Both the position numbers and the translations under genes were made by a program. The notes under the pieces were generated by a model. It saw only the letters and a program-made list of their open reading frames with translations, did no database searches and had not been told where the DNA came from. Below are positions 34,773 to 47,742 of a stretch of DNA of 64,000 bases, piece after piece (the stretch's first letter is position 1; every line of letters begins with the position of its first letter). The stretch is from Chrysopilus asiliformis (lineage: Eukaryota > Arthropoda > Insecta > Diptera > Rhagionidae). The stretch is from assembly GCA_964034945.1 (NCBI GenBank), contig OZ035960.1, forward strand, positions 21,315,487 through 21,379,486, read 5' to 3'.

Positions 34773-37700
34773 CTCCAATAAAGCTTTTATTATGTGTTTT
34801 CTCTAAAACGTGACACAGAAATAAAAAGAGAAAAACAGCTGCGTAACTTGCAAAAAACCTCGAGGGTTTGGGGGTGCCAAAAATCCGTTCCCAAAAAAGG
34901 TGGTGTGTTTTTCGATCTTCACAAATAAAAACTCTTAAAAATTTCGGTCGTCGAAAGAATTTTTGAACTATTGCTAAATTAAAGCATTAAATTTTTGGGC
35001 TCGCACAAAAAATTAAAAGGAGGGATAGGGGAAGGGAGAATTTTGTAGTTGGTTGAAAACACTTGGCACTTGGTTGAAAACAATAATTTTTTCTTCTAAT
35101 ATTAAAGTGTTCTATCTGGAAAATTGGAAATTTTTCATGGCGACTTAATCTCCGTTCCTACTTGCGATTTTCTCTCGAATTTCTCCACTTATTTTGCAAA
35201 TTTTAAATCGCTTAGAAAAAGTTCTCAGAATTTGACTTTGAATTTATCCATGGCAGTTTTATATGGAAAAAATTCGAGTTCCGGTGCCTCCGGTAATAAA
35301 TTCCAGAGTTTTGTATCGTAGTCTAAACGCTTTTACAACATGAATTTAGTGTCGCAATAAAAAATTTGCGGAATAAAGTGTCAGATGTAAACGCCGCCTA
35401 AGCATTTAGATATCGATTCTGCGGCAAGTAAAATTTTTTTGAATGATTTAATAATATTGAATACTGATATAAAACTTTTAGAACTTTTTTAAGCAACATT
35501 AATTTATAAACCATGTTTACATCAATAAATTGTGTCATTTAGCGTTTAAATTTTTGAATAAATTGCTCATTAGAAAAAAAGTATGAAAGGATTTTTTTTT
35601 GTTTGCAAGGTAAAGCAATCACAAAGAAACTGAGAAATCATTTCTGCAATTGTCCAACAAAGACACAGCTATGGTTTTCCGGGTTCCGGAGCCAAATTAT
35701 CGTAATTTTGGTATTATTTGTCGCAATTACATTCATTGTCGTTGCCATTTAGCCAAAATACCTCTGCATAACTTTGATCATAATCTATCTCTGAGATCAT
35801 CACGATCTCCGGTATCCATAACATCTTTTTCACCCATCCCGCCCTCCATTCAGGCATTATCCATCATCCTATTGTCAATAGTTGCTGTTGAAGAATTAAG
35901 AATCATGGACTTGGCCCATCATGGAATGGATCTCTTTAATCATCATTCAAAAATTATGCCATAGTTACGGTGACCTGAGTTGATTATACCTTTGTTGGTG
36001 GCTTCCAGATCCACGTGGGATTGCGTTTCTCCCTCCATCCCTTTTTCCATCTTCAGGATGTATTCTTTTATAGTACGTCTTGGCATTCTTCTTACGTCAA
36101 TTACTTCAACGTTAAAACATGAGAAGTATGCATTCATCCAGAGATGCTTTCTTGGCAGTTTTCTTGTGGTTTATTTTAAGCTGGAAAATATTTCGGAGGT
36201 CTAGGGTTCATTTTTTAACACGGACACTTCGGAGAAATGAAGGGAATATGATGTCGAGGCAAGTAAGCGGAATTGAATGCCTGGGACCTGCATGTTTTGA
36301 CCTCATAATTGTTGGCTGGATCTCGAACTTGTTTTCATTTTGGTTAAAATTTGTTATTTGTCGAATGGAATTATGTTATGAGATAGTCAGATAGGTAGCA
36401 ACTACATGGACATAGTTTTGATTCGCCCATGATGTAGGTTAATGTGCGGGTTATGAACTCCTAAAATTGCCGCTTGCTGTGTCCAGTATAACATAGAGTC
36501 TGGGACGGGATGGCGTTTTGGGACGATGATCTGTGCTCTGAGGTTGATGGACTTTATGGGAAAATTCCTCCTATTAAATAATTTGCGCTGAAAAGGTTGT
36601 TTTAATTAAGTTACCGGTTTTTCGTGTCCTTTCAATAAAACTGTGTAAAAAAGAAGCTTAATTAGGTAAAATTAATTACAGCAAAATTACAATGAACTGA
36701 GGATTATTTCTTTATCCAATTTTTATAAATTATTGTTTTAGAATATCAAGCTTATCTGCCAGACGTCTCGTGCGGTATATCAGAAAAGAGTTTAGTTCTT
36801 ATAGGGAAAGATTGGTTCTTGGAAACAACTTTGGGGGTTTTCTCCTATAGCCCTATTCTGGCGACTGTCAATGACCGATGACTAGTTACGGTCACAGGAG
36901 CCTCAAATTCTATGGATTTGTAACCTATGACTTAAGTGTCCCAAAGCCAAAATAGAGCTGCTAGTTTTTTTTAATTTGCCATTCCTTTCCATATCCAAAC
37001 AGTTGATCTCTCTGAGCCAAGAGTTTCTTTGTGAAAGGCAAACAATTTTTCAAATTTACTCCGGGGAGGAATATGCATGGTTCATAGCAACAAACTTTGG
37101 TTGAAAGAGGGAAAGTTTTACTTTCCCAAGTAATCGAAAATTGGCCATTTTTTCTATAATTAGCAGGCCTAAATTTATATTTCTATAAGTGTGGTAAATG
37201 CTTTTAAAGGAAACTATTCAAACAATCATAATCCTTAAAGTGACATTACAGAAATCATTTCTATTTACAATATTTCAAAAACACAATTTTTGTTAGCTTT
37301 ATCACATTTTCTGGAATAATGTCGGTCTATGTAAGTAATTTTCACTGTAAAAACCGCACTCGATTTGAATAATAAAAAGTCTTTGTTCAGTTTAGTGTTC
37401 ACTTTAATTGAAACTAATTACCTGCTACTGAACTTTAGAGAACAACAAATAATTGTAATGATTAATTACATTTTAAAGTCTAGTTTTTTTTACCAACTAG
37501 CCACCATAATTGCTGGGGCGACAATTTAGCAATTGTTTTGGGAGAATTACGATTTTTTGTCTTTGCCTGAAACAATAAGACGGCTGAAATTTTGAAGACA
37601 GCTTCCCGAAATATTATTCATATTTTTTGGGAATTTTTTACTTATTGCTAATAAGAAAGGTTTATTTTTTCTTGCTGTGGTAGCATACAAACGTGAGTAC

Positions 37701-38743
37701 GTGGTGGGGATGAAATTGTAGTTTCTATCTTTTGATTCGGAAATGGAGGGAAAAAATTAAGATTATTTGCACGTGAACAGAAGCGAATCATCGTCTTCTT
37801 ATACAGCGAAGCGAGTAAAACGCAATAATACACATCCGTCGTGTGAAATGACGCCGTGATCAGCCAAATGGAACCGAATTCAAGGTGAAAAGTCCATTCA
37901 AATGGGCCGAAGTTAATGATTTCGCGTTTTTGCACCGATTTTTTTTTTGAATTTTTTCCTTATGTTTCACTGAAAACATCTTGGCCGGAGCTTTTTTTCC
38001 TATTCCCTACAGATCCCGATAGGGTAGGTATATCTGTTTTTCAGGTTGTTCTTACTGTATGGACTTTTTTCTCTGGAATGTTTGAAAAAAAAAACGAAGA
38101 AATCAAATTGAAGAAATCATAGTCGATCGATTGTATTAAATCGAAAATCGTACATAATAAAAGTCTCCATATAAAAAGAAAGTGACGATTCCTCAGTAAT
38201 GATTTCAAATTCACACCAAAAGTTCAACCGTTTTCAATTTGTGATCAATGCTGAGAATGATGGTTCAAATAAAATCAAATTAAATAAAAACCATATCGTA
38301 TCTATGTTGCTTTTCATGATCAGTCAACACTTTAATCTTTGCGGAATTCTTTTTTTTCTGTTCTTTGTTCTTCGGTTGAAGTCTTGAGTTGAAGTCATGT
38401 ACTCGTGTAGTTTTTTTTTTGAAGAAACCAATTTGTTACGGTACCATCAGGTATTCTGCATAGAGAAACCTTCCATTTCTTTTTTGTTATCGATGGACAG
38501 CACTTGAAGTTGTTTACCTCTTCAGCGGATTGATGGTCCATGGCGGACACCGATGGTGTTGTTTGTGGTCATCTTGTCCAATGTCCATTTCAAATGTTCA
38601 ACTCAACAAAAATACATTCCATTTTTTTGTTTTTTGTTTTTTTTTTTTGACTTGGTTCAACAACTCACCAATTGACCATATTGCACGTAAATCGAAACGG
38701 TACTCAACGGAACGGACAAATGGATAGAATAGGTTAGGTACTT
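34773..38743. other. Gene-free spacer
   Basis: Short reading frames near 35650-35964 and 35943-36394 have no motif support and no plausible splicing. I see no terminal-repeat element or RNA gene. Confidence 0.5.
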
Positions 38744-38792
38744 CGATAGATAGATATATAGATAGAAAGATAGATGGATGGATGGATGAATG
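38744..38792 (+). repeat. GATA/GATG microsatellite
   Basis: GATAGATAGATATATAGATA grades into GGATGGATGGATG. A shorter GATA tract is at about 24018-24052. Confidence 0.85.
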
Positions 38793-39214
38793 TTCTTCTC
38801 TTAATAAAATACAATCGAACCATATAAACCGGATAAATAAAACAACTTCTCATCAGTGTGCCGTTGTATTTAAGATGGCGAAATGGATTAGCATATATGT
38901 GGTGAAAAAAGTTGTTGATCATCAACCTCCTTATGATAAAACCAATTCTAATAGGTCCACTATTATTTATAAATTTGGGATATTTTAACATAAAATATCT
39001 AATAGCAATATTCAAAGGTCATAGAGGAATAAGGGAACTAAAGTACCCCAGAGATGAGATTGACTGTGTTTACATTGGGATTCATTTTGAGGCGGCACCT
39101 TTCCTCATTTCTCTGTCGTGTGCACACGGTTCGCTTCATCTGGATTCACTAAACCGGTTTCATCAACAAAACTAAAGACACAGGTTTCAACGACCAGACT
39201 TATATAATTATATA

Positions 39215-39649
39215 GTTTTATGTAGAATAATATCCTGAATAACTTTTATTCTAGGACTTTTTTGATAAGATGCACCGTTTTTGAGATATTCGCAAAAAAC
39301 ATATTCGTTCGTATGGGGGGTACCCCCCCTAATCAAGCATTTTTACCCATTAACGAACTTAGCCTCGCATTTTACGAAAAACGGATCTGCGCAAAATTTC
39401 AAGTCTCTAGCTCAATCCATACGCCCGCAATCCGCGCCACAGGCGGATAGACGGACAGACGGACGGACAGACGGACAGACGGACAGACGGACAGACGGTC
39501 AGACGGACAGACGGAGGGACATGCAAAATTTAATTATTTTTATCATTCTAAACACACTGGTGTAATTCATTTTTGTGTGTGATGACGGGATCTTGGCGTT
39601 ACAAACGGTAAGGCAAAGTTAATATACCCTTTGGTTTCACCATACGGGT
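39215..39649 (-). mobile_element. CCGTCTGT-tract TIR element, copy 4 (truncated)
   Basis: In minus orientation the head TIR (39649) and the CCGTCTGT tract (about 39443-39515) are intact, but homology stops near 39215, about 130 bp before the expected second terminal repeat. Confidence 0.75.
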
Positions 39650-41057
39650 ATAAAAAAGGAGCGGAAAAAGGAGAGTAAATAGGTGGTCGTGTATACTGGC
39701 TCTAATGGATTAACGGATTCTGATGAAAAGAATCTTAATCCGTTCATTGAGAGGGCTAGTTTCCAAAAAAATCACAGAAAAATAATAATGTAAGCAACCG
39801 TTCGAAAAAATATTTGTTTTTCAGAAGACGCTATTTTTACTGTGCTAGAAACTTTCTGGTGCACAAAGTGATTCATTTTGCATACTATGTCAGAATATTA
39901 CTTCCTTCACATTTTTTTTGAATATGAAGTACCTCTCCGATAGCCCTGGAATTTTTTTGTTTTGTAGGCAAGGGATTAAGGAAATTTTGGAAAAAATTGT
40001 AGTGGAACGGAATCGTTAGGTTATTTTATGTTTTTCAAACACTCTATACAACGTAATTACCTTGTAAAAATATATACCTGTTGTTTTTCTCAATATGTTA
40101 TGCTTTTAATATCGCACTCCATGGATGTTAATGTCTTATTACCAATTACACTAGGAAATGTTTTGCTAAATCTTATTATTAACATAATTCCAGGTTGGAC
40201 TGCTGCTGTTATCCCATCGAAATGCTCAAACGAATCCCATCCCATCCCAAAGTGATCATCTATCGAATCTTGCAGCTAACCATAGCCAACCAATGTGAAA
40301 GAAGCGTTTATCATTTGTATTCAGCGTAGATCGCGGCTTCCTTTAGTACAGATTGAACGTGTTTGGTGGAATATTACCTGCCTAGCCAATTATCTGCAAG
40401 CCCATATGGTAAATTGCTGTTGCTCCAGTTGTAATTCGTGATCGTCTACATGAATCATGGCCATAGATTAAGTGTGAACATCGAAACATAGAAACACTTG
40501 TTCCAATTGCAAATCTATAAGACTTCCAACTATCTGCAAATGCATCACATCCATATCTGTAGCAATATCCATATCGAAATAGTGATAGATACCACAGATG
40601 TATCTACGAATAGCCATGGATTTGCATTTGAGTCATGCTAGGCGCGCGGTAGGTTATCGTTAAACATTTAAAATAGTTTCCCTGATTTAAATGTGAAGTG
40701 ATCGCACGACGTCCATACCACAAAATGCCAGATTAAACATTAGAGATTCAAGATCCCTCCGTGAAAACCAGTAATCTAAAGTGGAAATTTGTTTTTGCTG
40801 AAATGCTGAGAGTATATACGGTAATATTTTCTCAACATGGAGTACTTTAATCATTATCGCTTCCCAAAAAGTCCTTTCTTTTGGAATGGTATGCTAAATG
40901 CTCAACAATTACCACTTAAGTGAGAATCATTGAATGAATGGAATTGAATTATTATCATGTATGGTAACCATTATGGCTTGTCTAGTTTATCATAACATTT
41001 ATAAAAAATATTTTTTTTTACACTTTTGAAAGAATTTTTCCTTGATTTTTTCCTTAA
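39650..41057. other. Gene-free spacer
   Basis: No supported exon, RNA gene or terminal-repeat element is visible here. Confidence 0.5.
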
Positions 41058-41318
41058 CACGTTGGCTACCATGTGAGTCACCGGTGTACACACACTATTG
41101 TCATTACCGTCAGTTTCTCAAGTTCCATGGTTGAGTGCAGTCGCTCGTGCGGTACAAAGGGGTTTTTTTTTTGTCCGTTATATTTTATTCGATTCGTTCG
41201 TTTTTGTCTGTATTGATCTTGTGTTCACTGGTGACTCACAAAGTACAGAAATGATTTTTGCGTTTTTTCCCAGTGTATACTAGCGGAGTAAGCGTTTTTT
41301 TGTCTGGTAGCCAACGTG
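41058..41318. mobile_element. TTAA-type MITE, family CACGTTGGCTACCA, copy 2 (intact ends)
   Basis: CACGTTGGCTACCA and TGGTAGCCAACGTG form the ends, and TTAA flanks both sides (41054-41057, 41319-41322). The 261 bp interior aligns with copies 1 and 4 and includes GTGAGTCACCGGTG and GGTGACTCAC. Confidence 0.85.
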
Positions 41319-41404
41319 TTAATATAAGTTAGTTTTTTTTTGCGAGGTGCAACGGTTGGCAATTTTGAAAAAAAAAACATAGCCACAGAATTTAGAAAGG
41401 GGCA

Positions 41405-41957
41405 GTCCATAAAACATCTCACACTTTCAGGGGAGGGGGGTCTGCGGGTCTGCGTTACAAAAAATCGCGAAAAGGCTTGACCAAGGAGGGGGGAGGGGTT
41501 TCGAAAGACCGAAAATTAGCTTTAGGTTAACGCAAATATCCTTTTTTCAATTTTTCTTCGAAAAATCTGGCATAAGGGAGTTTTCGGGGTCGCTGATCAC
41601 GAATCTGATATTAGAATTTCAAAATTATTAACGGAAGGTCCTGTAAGGATAACGCAAATATCGTTTTTATAATTTTTCCTCCGAAAAATTTGGATTAAGT
41701 GGCTTTCGGGATCTTTGATTACCAATCTAGTTTTAGAATTTCAAAAATTTGAAACGGGAGGTCCTGTAACGATTATACAAACATCCCTTTTCCCAATTTT
41801 CATCGAAAAAAGGGACATTGGGTGGTTTTCGGGGTTGCTGATCATGAATCTGGTGTTAGAATTTAAAAAAAAACGGGTTGAAAAAGGTGTCAGGAGGGGA
41901 GGGGGAGGAGGTTTAAAGGCCGAAAATTAGCTTGACGTATTTTATGGCCAGACCCAA
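41405..41957. mobile_element. GTCCATAAAATACGTCA repeat with three 122-bp tandem units
   Basis: The left end AGTCCATAAAACATCTCACA and the right end ACGTATTTTATGGCCAGAC are inverted relatives. Between them, three diverged tandem units begin at 41529, 41651 and 41774, each with a CGCAAATATC-like start, a CGAAAAA core and a GTTTTCGGG segment. Short members lacking the tandem units are at 44107-44287 and, as fragments, near 24553, 57534, 61094 and 63757. Confidence 0.65.
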
Positions 41958-43465
41958 AGGTTACAAAAATATTCTAAGATTGGACTCTGAAATTTTGTGA
42001 GCACAAAATAAATTAAATTTTTAATAAATTAAATTTTGATGCGTCAATTTTTATATCTCAATAATTTAATAACCGCTATATTATACAAAAAGTTTTAAAA
42101 GGTTTTAATAAGCATCATTTTCCATTTTACCGTTTTAACAACCAAATCAGATCATTTTTTTAAACAAATTTATTTGCCAGCGGATATTTGGTTTGTAAAT
42201 TTAGTCCAACTTGATTATTAAAACGATGAGATCATTCCAATTTTTTGCAATTTAAAATAAGTTGGTTTGGGGAAAAAATAATGAAAATTTAGGTGAAAAA
42301 AAAATTAAAATTTGTGTGAAAGTTCCGGACATTATTAGATAGAAACTCTAGATTTTCGGCTAATTTCAACATTAAAACATTGTGTCATTGACTTTCTATA
42401 GCATATTCTCGTAATGCTCATGAGCTTCGGTGAATAAAAATTTTATATGGAAAAAAAATCTTTCTGCTTGAAATGAGGATTTCAGTTTAATTTACCGAGA
42501 AGCGACTCGAGATGGTTCAAATAAGATACCTAATTATAATTGCCTGCGCAATTATATCCAATTTTAGTCATTATTGTTGTGTAACGCTAACAATTTTTTT
42601 TCTTTATTTAACATTCACAAAGATCTATACCTGTATGAAAAATCTTTTTGTGTGTTCGTTTGTGCTGCTGCTCTTTTTTTCGAAATTCTAGCTATAGTTT
42701 GAAGTCATAACCTCTAATGGACGATGTGTTCTTTATGGCACATTAAGAATTTCTTAACAGTGATATGTTGCTACAGTTTTTTCCACCTTTGCTCAAATTC
42801 CCTGCGGATGTTGGGGTTCTTGCGGTGAAAATTGGTCAAATGGAACATGATTTACATTTTTTTCATAATAATAAAAAAATTTACATTTAATAACTTCTTT
42901 GCCATCACTCTGTATATCAGTGCTAGTTGCTTTGCTAAGAAATAAATAGAAAATAAGTTATTTATTTCTTTTAAATACCAAACAGTCGTTTCACGTCTTG
43001 ATTGATGCGTAAAATACTCTTCCAACTGCGAAGTTTGTATTAGAAATAGTTTTCAAATGTTCAAATAAAAGAAAAATAATTTATTATAATGCGCTAGATA
43101 CCAGTTCACTATCTGTGAATTTAATTAGGGAAGATTTCTTGTGAACAGATTTAAAATCTTCTGTGTTGAATTGAGGAAGTATTTGAAAAGTATTTAGTTT
43201 TAGCTCTTAACGTTTTATAGTTGAATTTTCTGCATTAACAAAGATTTATACACGGCAAAAAATCCTGGAGCACTTATCATCCAAAAATTATTTTTTACCT
43301 TCATATTTTAATTATTCTTTAATATATATTGAATTTAAATACTTTTATCATTAATATCTACAATTTAATCAAAATTGTAGATTTTGATACAGAATAAAAT
43401 TTAAAAAAAATCTTAATAGAAATTCTAATCCATAATAGGATTAGAATATTACATTGGATTACATA

Positions 43466-43967
43466 TCGGGTCTTTCAACAAGGACATAACAATTTTGTAT
43501 TTTAATAAAAGCGCACCCTAAAACATTTTTTATGTTCTGGCAATGCTAAAACGTCAGTGAAGGTTTACATTTTTATCATTGTGAAGTTCACGAACGAGCA
43601 ACGTTTGGAAATTATTAAAACTTACTACCGAAATTCTGAGTCCGATGAAATGATAATGAAAATGATGAAATGAAATGATGGTCCGGTCGAATGGCCACCT
43701 CGCTCATGCGATTTAACGCCGTTGGATTTCTTTTTATGGGGTTATGTTAAGTCGGTGGTTTATGCCAACAAGCCAACAACGTTAGAGGAGCTCAGGAACA
43801 ATATCGGCCGATATGTGTGGAAGAGTGGTGGCAAATTACTCCAAAGAATCAATCAGTGCAAACGTGCTCGCGGTGGCCATATGAACGACATCGAATTTCA
43901 TACTTAAATGTAACATGTCCTGTTTTATTTAAATACAAAATTGTTATGTCCTTATTGAAAGACCCGA
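43466..43967 (+). mobile_element. Internally deleted Tc1/mariner-superfamily element
   Basis: The ends TCGGGTCTTTCAACAAGGAC and complement form inverted repeats of about 44 bp with two mismatches, and TA flanks each side. The inside keeps only the two ends of a transposase gene. It is nested in the MITE at 43251-44024, so it arrived later. Confidence 0.8.
43577..43907 (+). pseudogene. Deleted mariner-type transposase remnant
   Basis: An N-terminal piece (KFTNEQRLEIIKTYYRNSES, helix-turn-helix start) at about 43577-43645 is followed, after a low-complexity ATGAAATGAT junction, by a C-terminal piece (RSCDLTPLDFFLWGYVKS ... GGHMNDIEF) at about 43680-43907. The retained third catalytic Asp sits in SCD. 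The first two catalytic residues are deleted, so no activity is possible. Confidence 0.8.
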
Positions 43968-44106
43968 TATAAGTCCACTGTAATCCAATTTTGGTTGGAG
44001 TTTAATCCAAGATTTTTTACCGTGTATAATTTATATATCTACGGGAAAATTCACTAATTTTAAGCACAACAGTTGCTTTATTGAAAGCTTAATGAATTGC
44101 CGAAAA

Positions 44107-44287
44107 TTTGGCTAGAGGCTGTCCATAAAAAATGTCATACTTTTAGACAGGAGAGGAGTCTGGAAACTGTAAAGGCGGGGCGGTTTGAAATCGTGTAAAA
44201 AAATCGCGAAAAGGGTCGCGAGGAGGAGAAGAGAGATGATTTCGAACAATTGAAAATTAATATGACTTTTGTTTATTGACAGGCCCT
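44107..44287. mobile_element. Short member of the GTCCATAAAATACGTCA repeat
   Basis: GGCTGTCCATAAAAAATGTC at the left and a diverged inverted end near TTTGTTTATTGACAGGCC at the right enclose a G-rich segment with AAATCGCGAAAAGG, as in 41405-41957, but without the tandem units. Confidence 0.55.
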
Positions 44288-44786
44288 TACAAATTTAAAA
44301 AAACAGTTTATAACCAATAACTGGTACAAAAGATTTTCCATCGGAAATATATTTGGCAAAAAAGACCAAAAACACTTTTGCAATGCAAGTAATTGAGTAT
44401 TTTTAGGCTTGATTTTCTTGAAAATCGTTAAAGATTTCGCGGTTTGTTTGGGGGAGTGACGTAGGAATTACCGTAACAAAAATACCTGTAGTCCATGTTT
44501 AAACTCGATATGACAAATTTCATGATATTTTATTTATTTCTTGGAAACAAACAAAACCATAATTTACTCGGAGAGAAATAATAGGACAGATTCCTACAAA
44601 AACTAGGAATATACAAGAAAGTGATTTTTTTCAATATACAAGACAGTGACTCCCAAACAAAAGGGATATTCATGCCAAAAAATAGGAAATATTCCCAAAA
44701 TTTTAGGAATAATTCGCAACTTTTAGGGAATCATTGCAGAAGAGTCCACTGTCTCGTTTTCTTGGAACACGTTTTGAAGCCATTAA

Positions 44787-44868
44787 CACGTTGGCTACCA
44801 TGTGAGTCACCGGTGATCACAGCGTAAGTGAAATAAGACTGCGTTTTTTTTTGCTGGTAGCCAACGTG
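44787..44868. mobile_element. TTAA-type MITE, family CACGTTGGCTACCA, copy 3 (82 bp)
   Basis: Both ends and both TTAA flanks (44783-44786, 44869-44872) are intact, but nearly all of the interior is missing. It shows the minimum that could have been mobilised, unless the deletion followed insertion. Confidence 0.85.
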
Positions 44869-44932
44869 TTAATATAATATGTGTTTAAAATTTTTGATTA
44901 TTATGAGGTTAATCGTAAAATAATTTTTCATA

Positions 44933-45279
44933 CAGTAGACTCGAGATTATATGAACTCATTAATGTATATTGACTTCATATAAGTGGGGTTTTCGGGTAA
45001 TGTGGTGGATCGTGATTGTTAATTTTCGATTTTTCCAACTTCTATAGTAAGAAAGTTTTCATATTTCGATCATAATGCAATTACTCCAGCTTTTCATTTA
45101 AAAGATTGGACGACAAATTGTATAGTTGTCATATTTTCATCAACTGTCACTGTACAGGATTCCATCCTAACACATCAATATAACAAAAAAATATTTTTTT
45201 CTGTTAATGTTAAATATTTAGAGTTCATATAATCCAGTAGTTCAAATAATGTGATGTTCATATAATCGCAAGTCTACTG
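44933..45279. mobile_element. pogo/Tigger-like MITE
   Basis: CAGTAGACTCGAGATTATAT at the left and ATATAATCGCAAGTCTACTG at the right are inverted, with TA before the left end and TG (probably mutated TA) after the right. CAGT starts and TA targets are typical of pogo-type elements. It has no coding sequence. Confidence 0.7.
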
Positions 45280-47742
45280 TGATTTTCTAAATTTTTGCTG
45301 CTCCACTTTAAGTAATGAAACTCCACTTTAGGTAATAAAGCTGCACTGTTAAAAAAATGGACAATATGATCTTTTTAGACTCTTTTTGTTCGAACAAACT
45401 TCAAATATAAAATATTTCTATGGGTTCTGTTTTTCACCTTTCTTACATATACGGCAGGTATTAAAATCACTTCAAAAACTGAAGTCATTTGTGGAGCCCC
45501 GCACGTCCCCGGAACATATACCTATAAACTCAGTTCGTATCTGTGTGTGTTCATTGGTATGTATGTATATAACGAAATTTGTAAAATTGACTTCTATCAG
45601 CAAACCTTAACCGATTGTGTCGCGGTTTTTTACATTCGAAAGCATAGAACCCTTTGAAAAAAAAGAATCGTTTTTGAGAAAATCGCACAAATCTTTTGCA
45701 TTTGTTTGCAACCAGGGGAGGGGGTGGTTGATTTTTTTCCATTTTCGAAGAACGTTTATCTGTTAAAAAAAGCCTGTTCCATGTTCCATGTACCATGCCA
45801 AATTTCAACTTTCTACATCAATTATTAGTTCTCGAGTTTCTCAATGTTTTTGTATAAAAAAATTCAACATGATTCCCAATTATATTCATCATAAGAAGTG
45901 AGAAGTGTGCTGCGTTTTAAACTTATAATTAGTCTTCAATAAATGTTCAAAATCCAGGTCAGTTGGTTCTAGAGTTTTTCATAACAAGGGCATACAAAAT
46001 TTTTAATTCCTCTGATATAATAGTATACTATTCTCTTGATTCTCTTTCATAAATTGAAGGAGTTACAATTCTTTGAGGTGCATCAATGCCCCGAAAAAAA
46101 GCAGTGAAAATCAGAAAATACAACACTATTAAATTGCTTCCCTATGCAATTTGCTGTTTATCAGTTTAATAAAAACAATCCATCTTAATTTATGTTTTTA
46201 AGTTTTGCTGTAAATCAACACGGTTTTAAGGAGACATTCGTTACGATTTTAAAATGTTATAGAAAAAAAAACTCACATAACATATTCATATCGGCAACGA
46301 ACCATGCCTTCAGCGGAAATAAGCGTGAAATTTATTCGGCGTCTCTTTTTATCTTCAAATAAAATCGTTGAATTTTTAGCAGTAATAAAATTACCTTATA
46401 GTTGCCATAAACTAAAATTCGAGTGTTTTTTTAGTACAGCAATTTGGTGTATTACAATGTATTACAAAATGATAAGTAATACCATTGTTTGTATTTTATT
46501 AACTCACTACTTTTATGATATCTAAATACCTACTCATAGATATTTAAAACAAGTCTCCAATCAGACCAGTTTCGAGTGCCCAGTTCTATTAAAAATCGGA
46601 TAACGATCAATCTATAGTTTCCCTATTTTTTATACGAAGTAGCAATTTAAAACTCACCATTAGTAAACATTTATCTATATATCTTTTAACTTCGTTAGAA
46701 GCCTTCAATGTTGAAGTATCTAAAGCGACTCTATTCTATTCGTCGTATCTAACTAGAAAGACAACTGGAAAGGAGGCAGGCAGCCCTCTAATTATATTGT
46801 TGATCGCCAGTAAGTGCGTATCTTTATCCCATAAAAAAGTAGTAAAACCGCCTTTTTCTTCAGGAAGCAACCATCATATGGATATCAAAAGGTTTTTAAT
46901 GGACTGAAATTCAAGAAAAGTAAATAAAGTCAACTTTTTATGAATGAACACTTTAGGTAGCTTTTTCGAGATTTAGTTATAATTTTTGTGCTCACTCAAA
47001 TAGAAAAGAATTGTTGTTGATTCGTCATTATTAATTCTTTTTTCACAAGTCAATGGGAGTTTGAAATGCCGGATGTTATGACACTTTCTGTCTTGACGAT
47101 ACTTGGATCTTTTTTTCTTAATTATTGTTAAAATTTTAAAATCATAATTCTGGGAAAGCAACATTTTTCTTGAGTTTTCTTGATTTTCAATTATTTTTAA
47201 AAAATTAAATTGTGTTTAGCCTGCTATAAAAATCATAGAAATTCAGAAATTCTATAAAAATATAAGAATTATACAGAAATTATAGAAATTATGTAATTTA
47301 TATGATTTAAGTTTAGCTTAAACTGCTAAATTTCGTTGGTGCAATCGACCAAGTGCGTTGCGTTGGTACATTACTCGATTTTAAAAGAAAGCCAAAAAAA
47401 CTTGGACGTTTTTCCTTCTACATAAGACTCTCATTTGCATAAATTTTATTTTTTCTTATTTTATTTCCTTGGTTGTGCAAATATAAACCTTTTGTAGTAG
47501 CCAAAACGTCTAAATTTGTTTGGCTATCTTTGTTAATCGCGCAGCGCAACGCTTAAAAATGTTTAGAAATGTAAAAAACTCATAACATTAAATTATTTTG
47601 GGAAATTAAAAACCACATTCATTGCAATTAATTTATTTTTAAAAACATTAGAGAAGTAGTTTTACATAAGCCATCAATAAATTATCATATCATCAATAAA
47701 TAAGAAGTTAAAGATAAATTATAAAAAGAATTTCATTGAAAT
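45280..47742. other. Gene-free spacer
   Basis: No exon, RNA gene or bounded element can be supported. The region ends in the 3' flank of the antimicrobial-peptide gene; a minus-strand AATAAA lies about 110 bp past its stop near 47632. Confidence 0.5.

Larger units (their letters stand above)
43251..44024. mobile_element. CACGGYAAAAAATC-ended MITE, split by a mariner derivative
   Basis: CACGGCAAAAAATCCTGGA at the left and its complement at the right bound the region, with TATA on both outer sides. Inner arms ATTGGATTACA and TGTAATCCAAT also pair. A separate element (43466-43967) was inserted into it. The end sequence resembles that of 21618-22832. Confidence 0.6.

Noticed and set aside
35650..36394. 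Several 60-104 codon frames on both strands
   Set aside because: None has motif support or partner exons; they overlap in different frames.
45386..45808. Frames around the GCACGTCCCCGGAACATAT segment
   Set aside because: They are low-complexity at the ends, overlap on opposite strands and have no domain; the segment may be a repeat, but no second copy is in the window.
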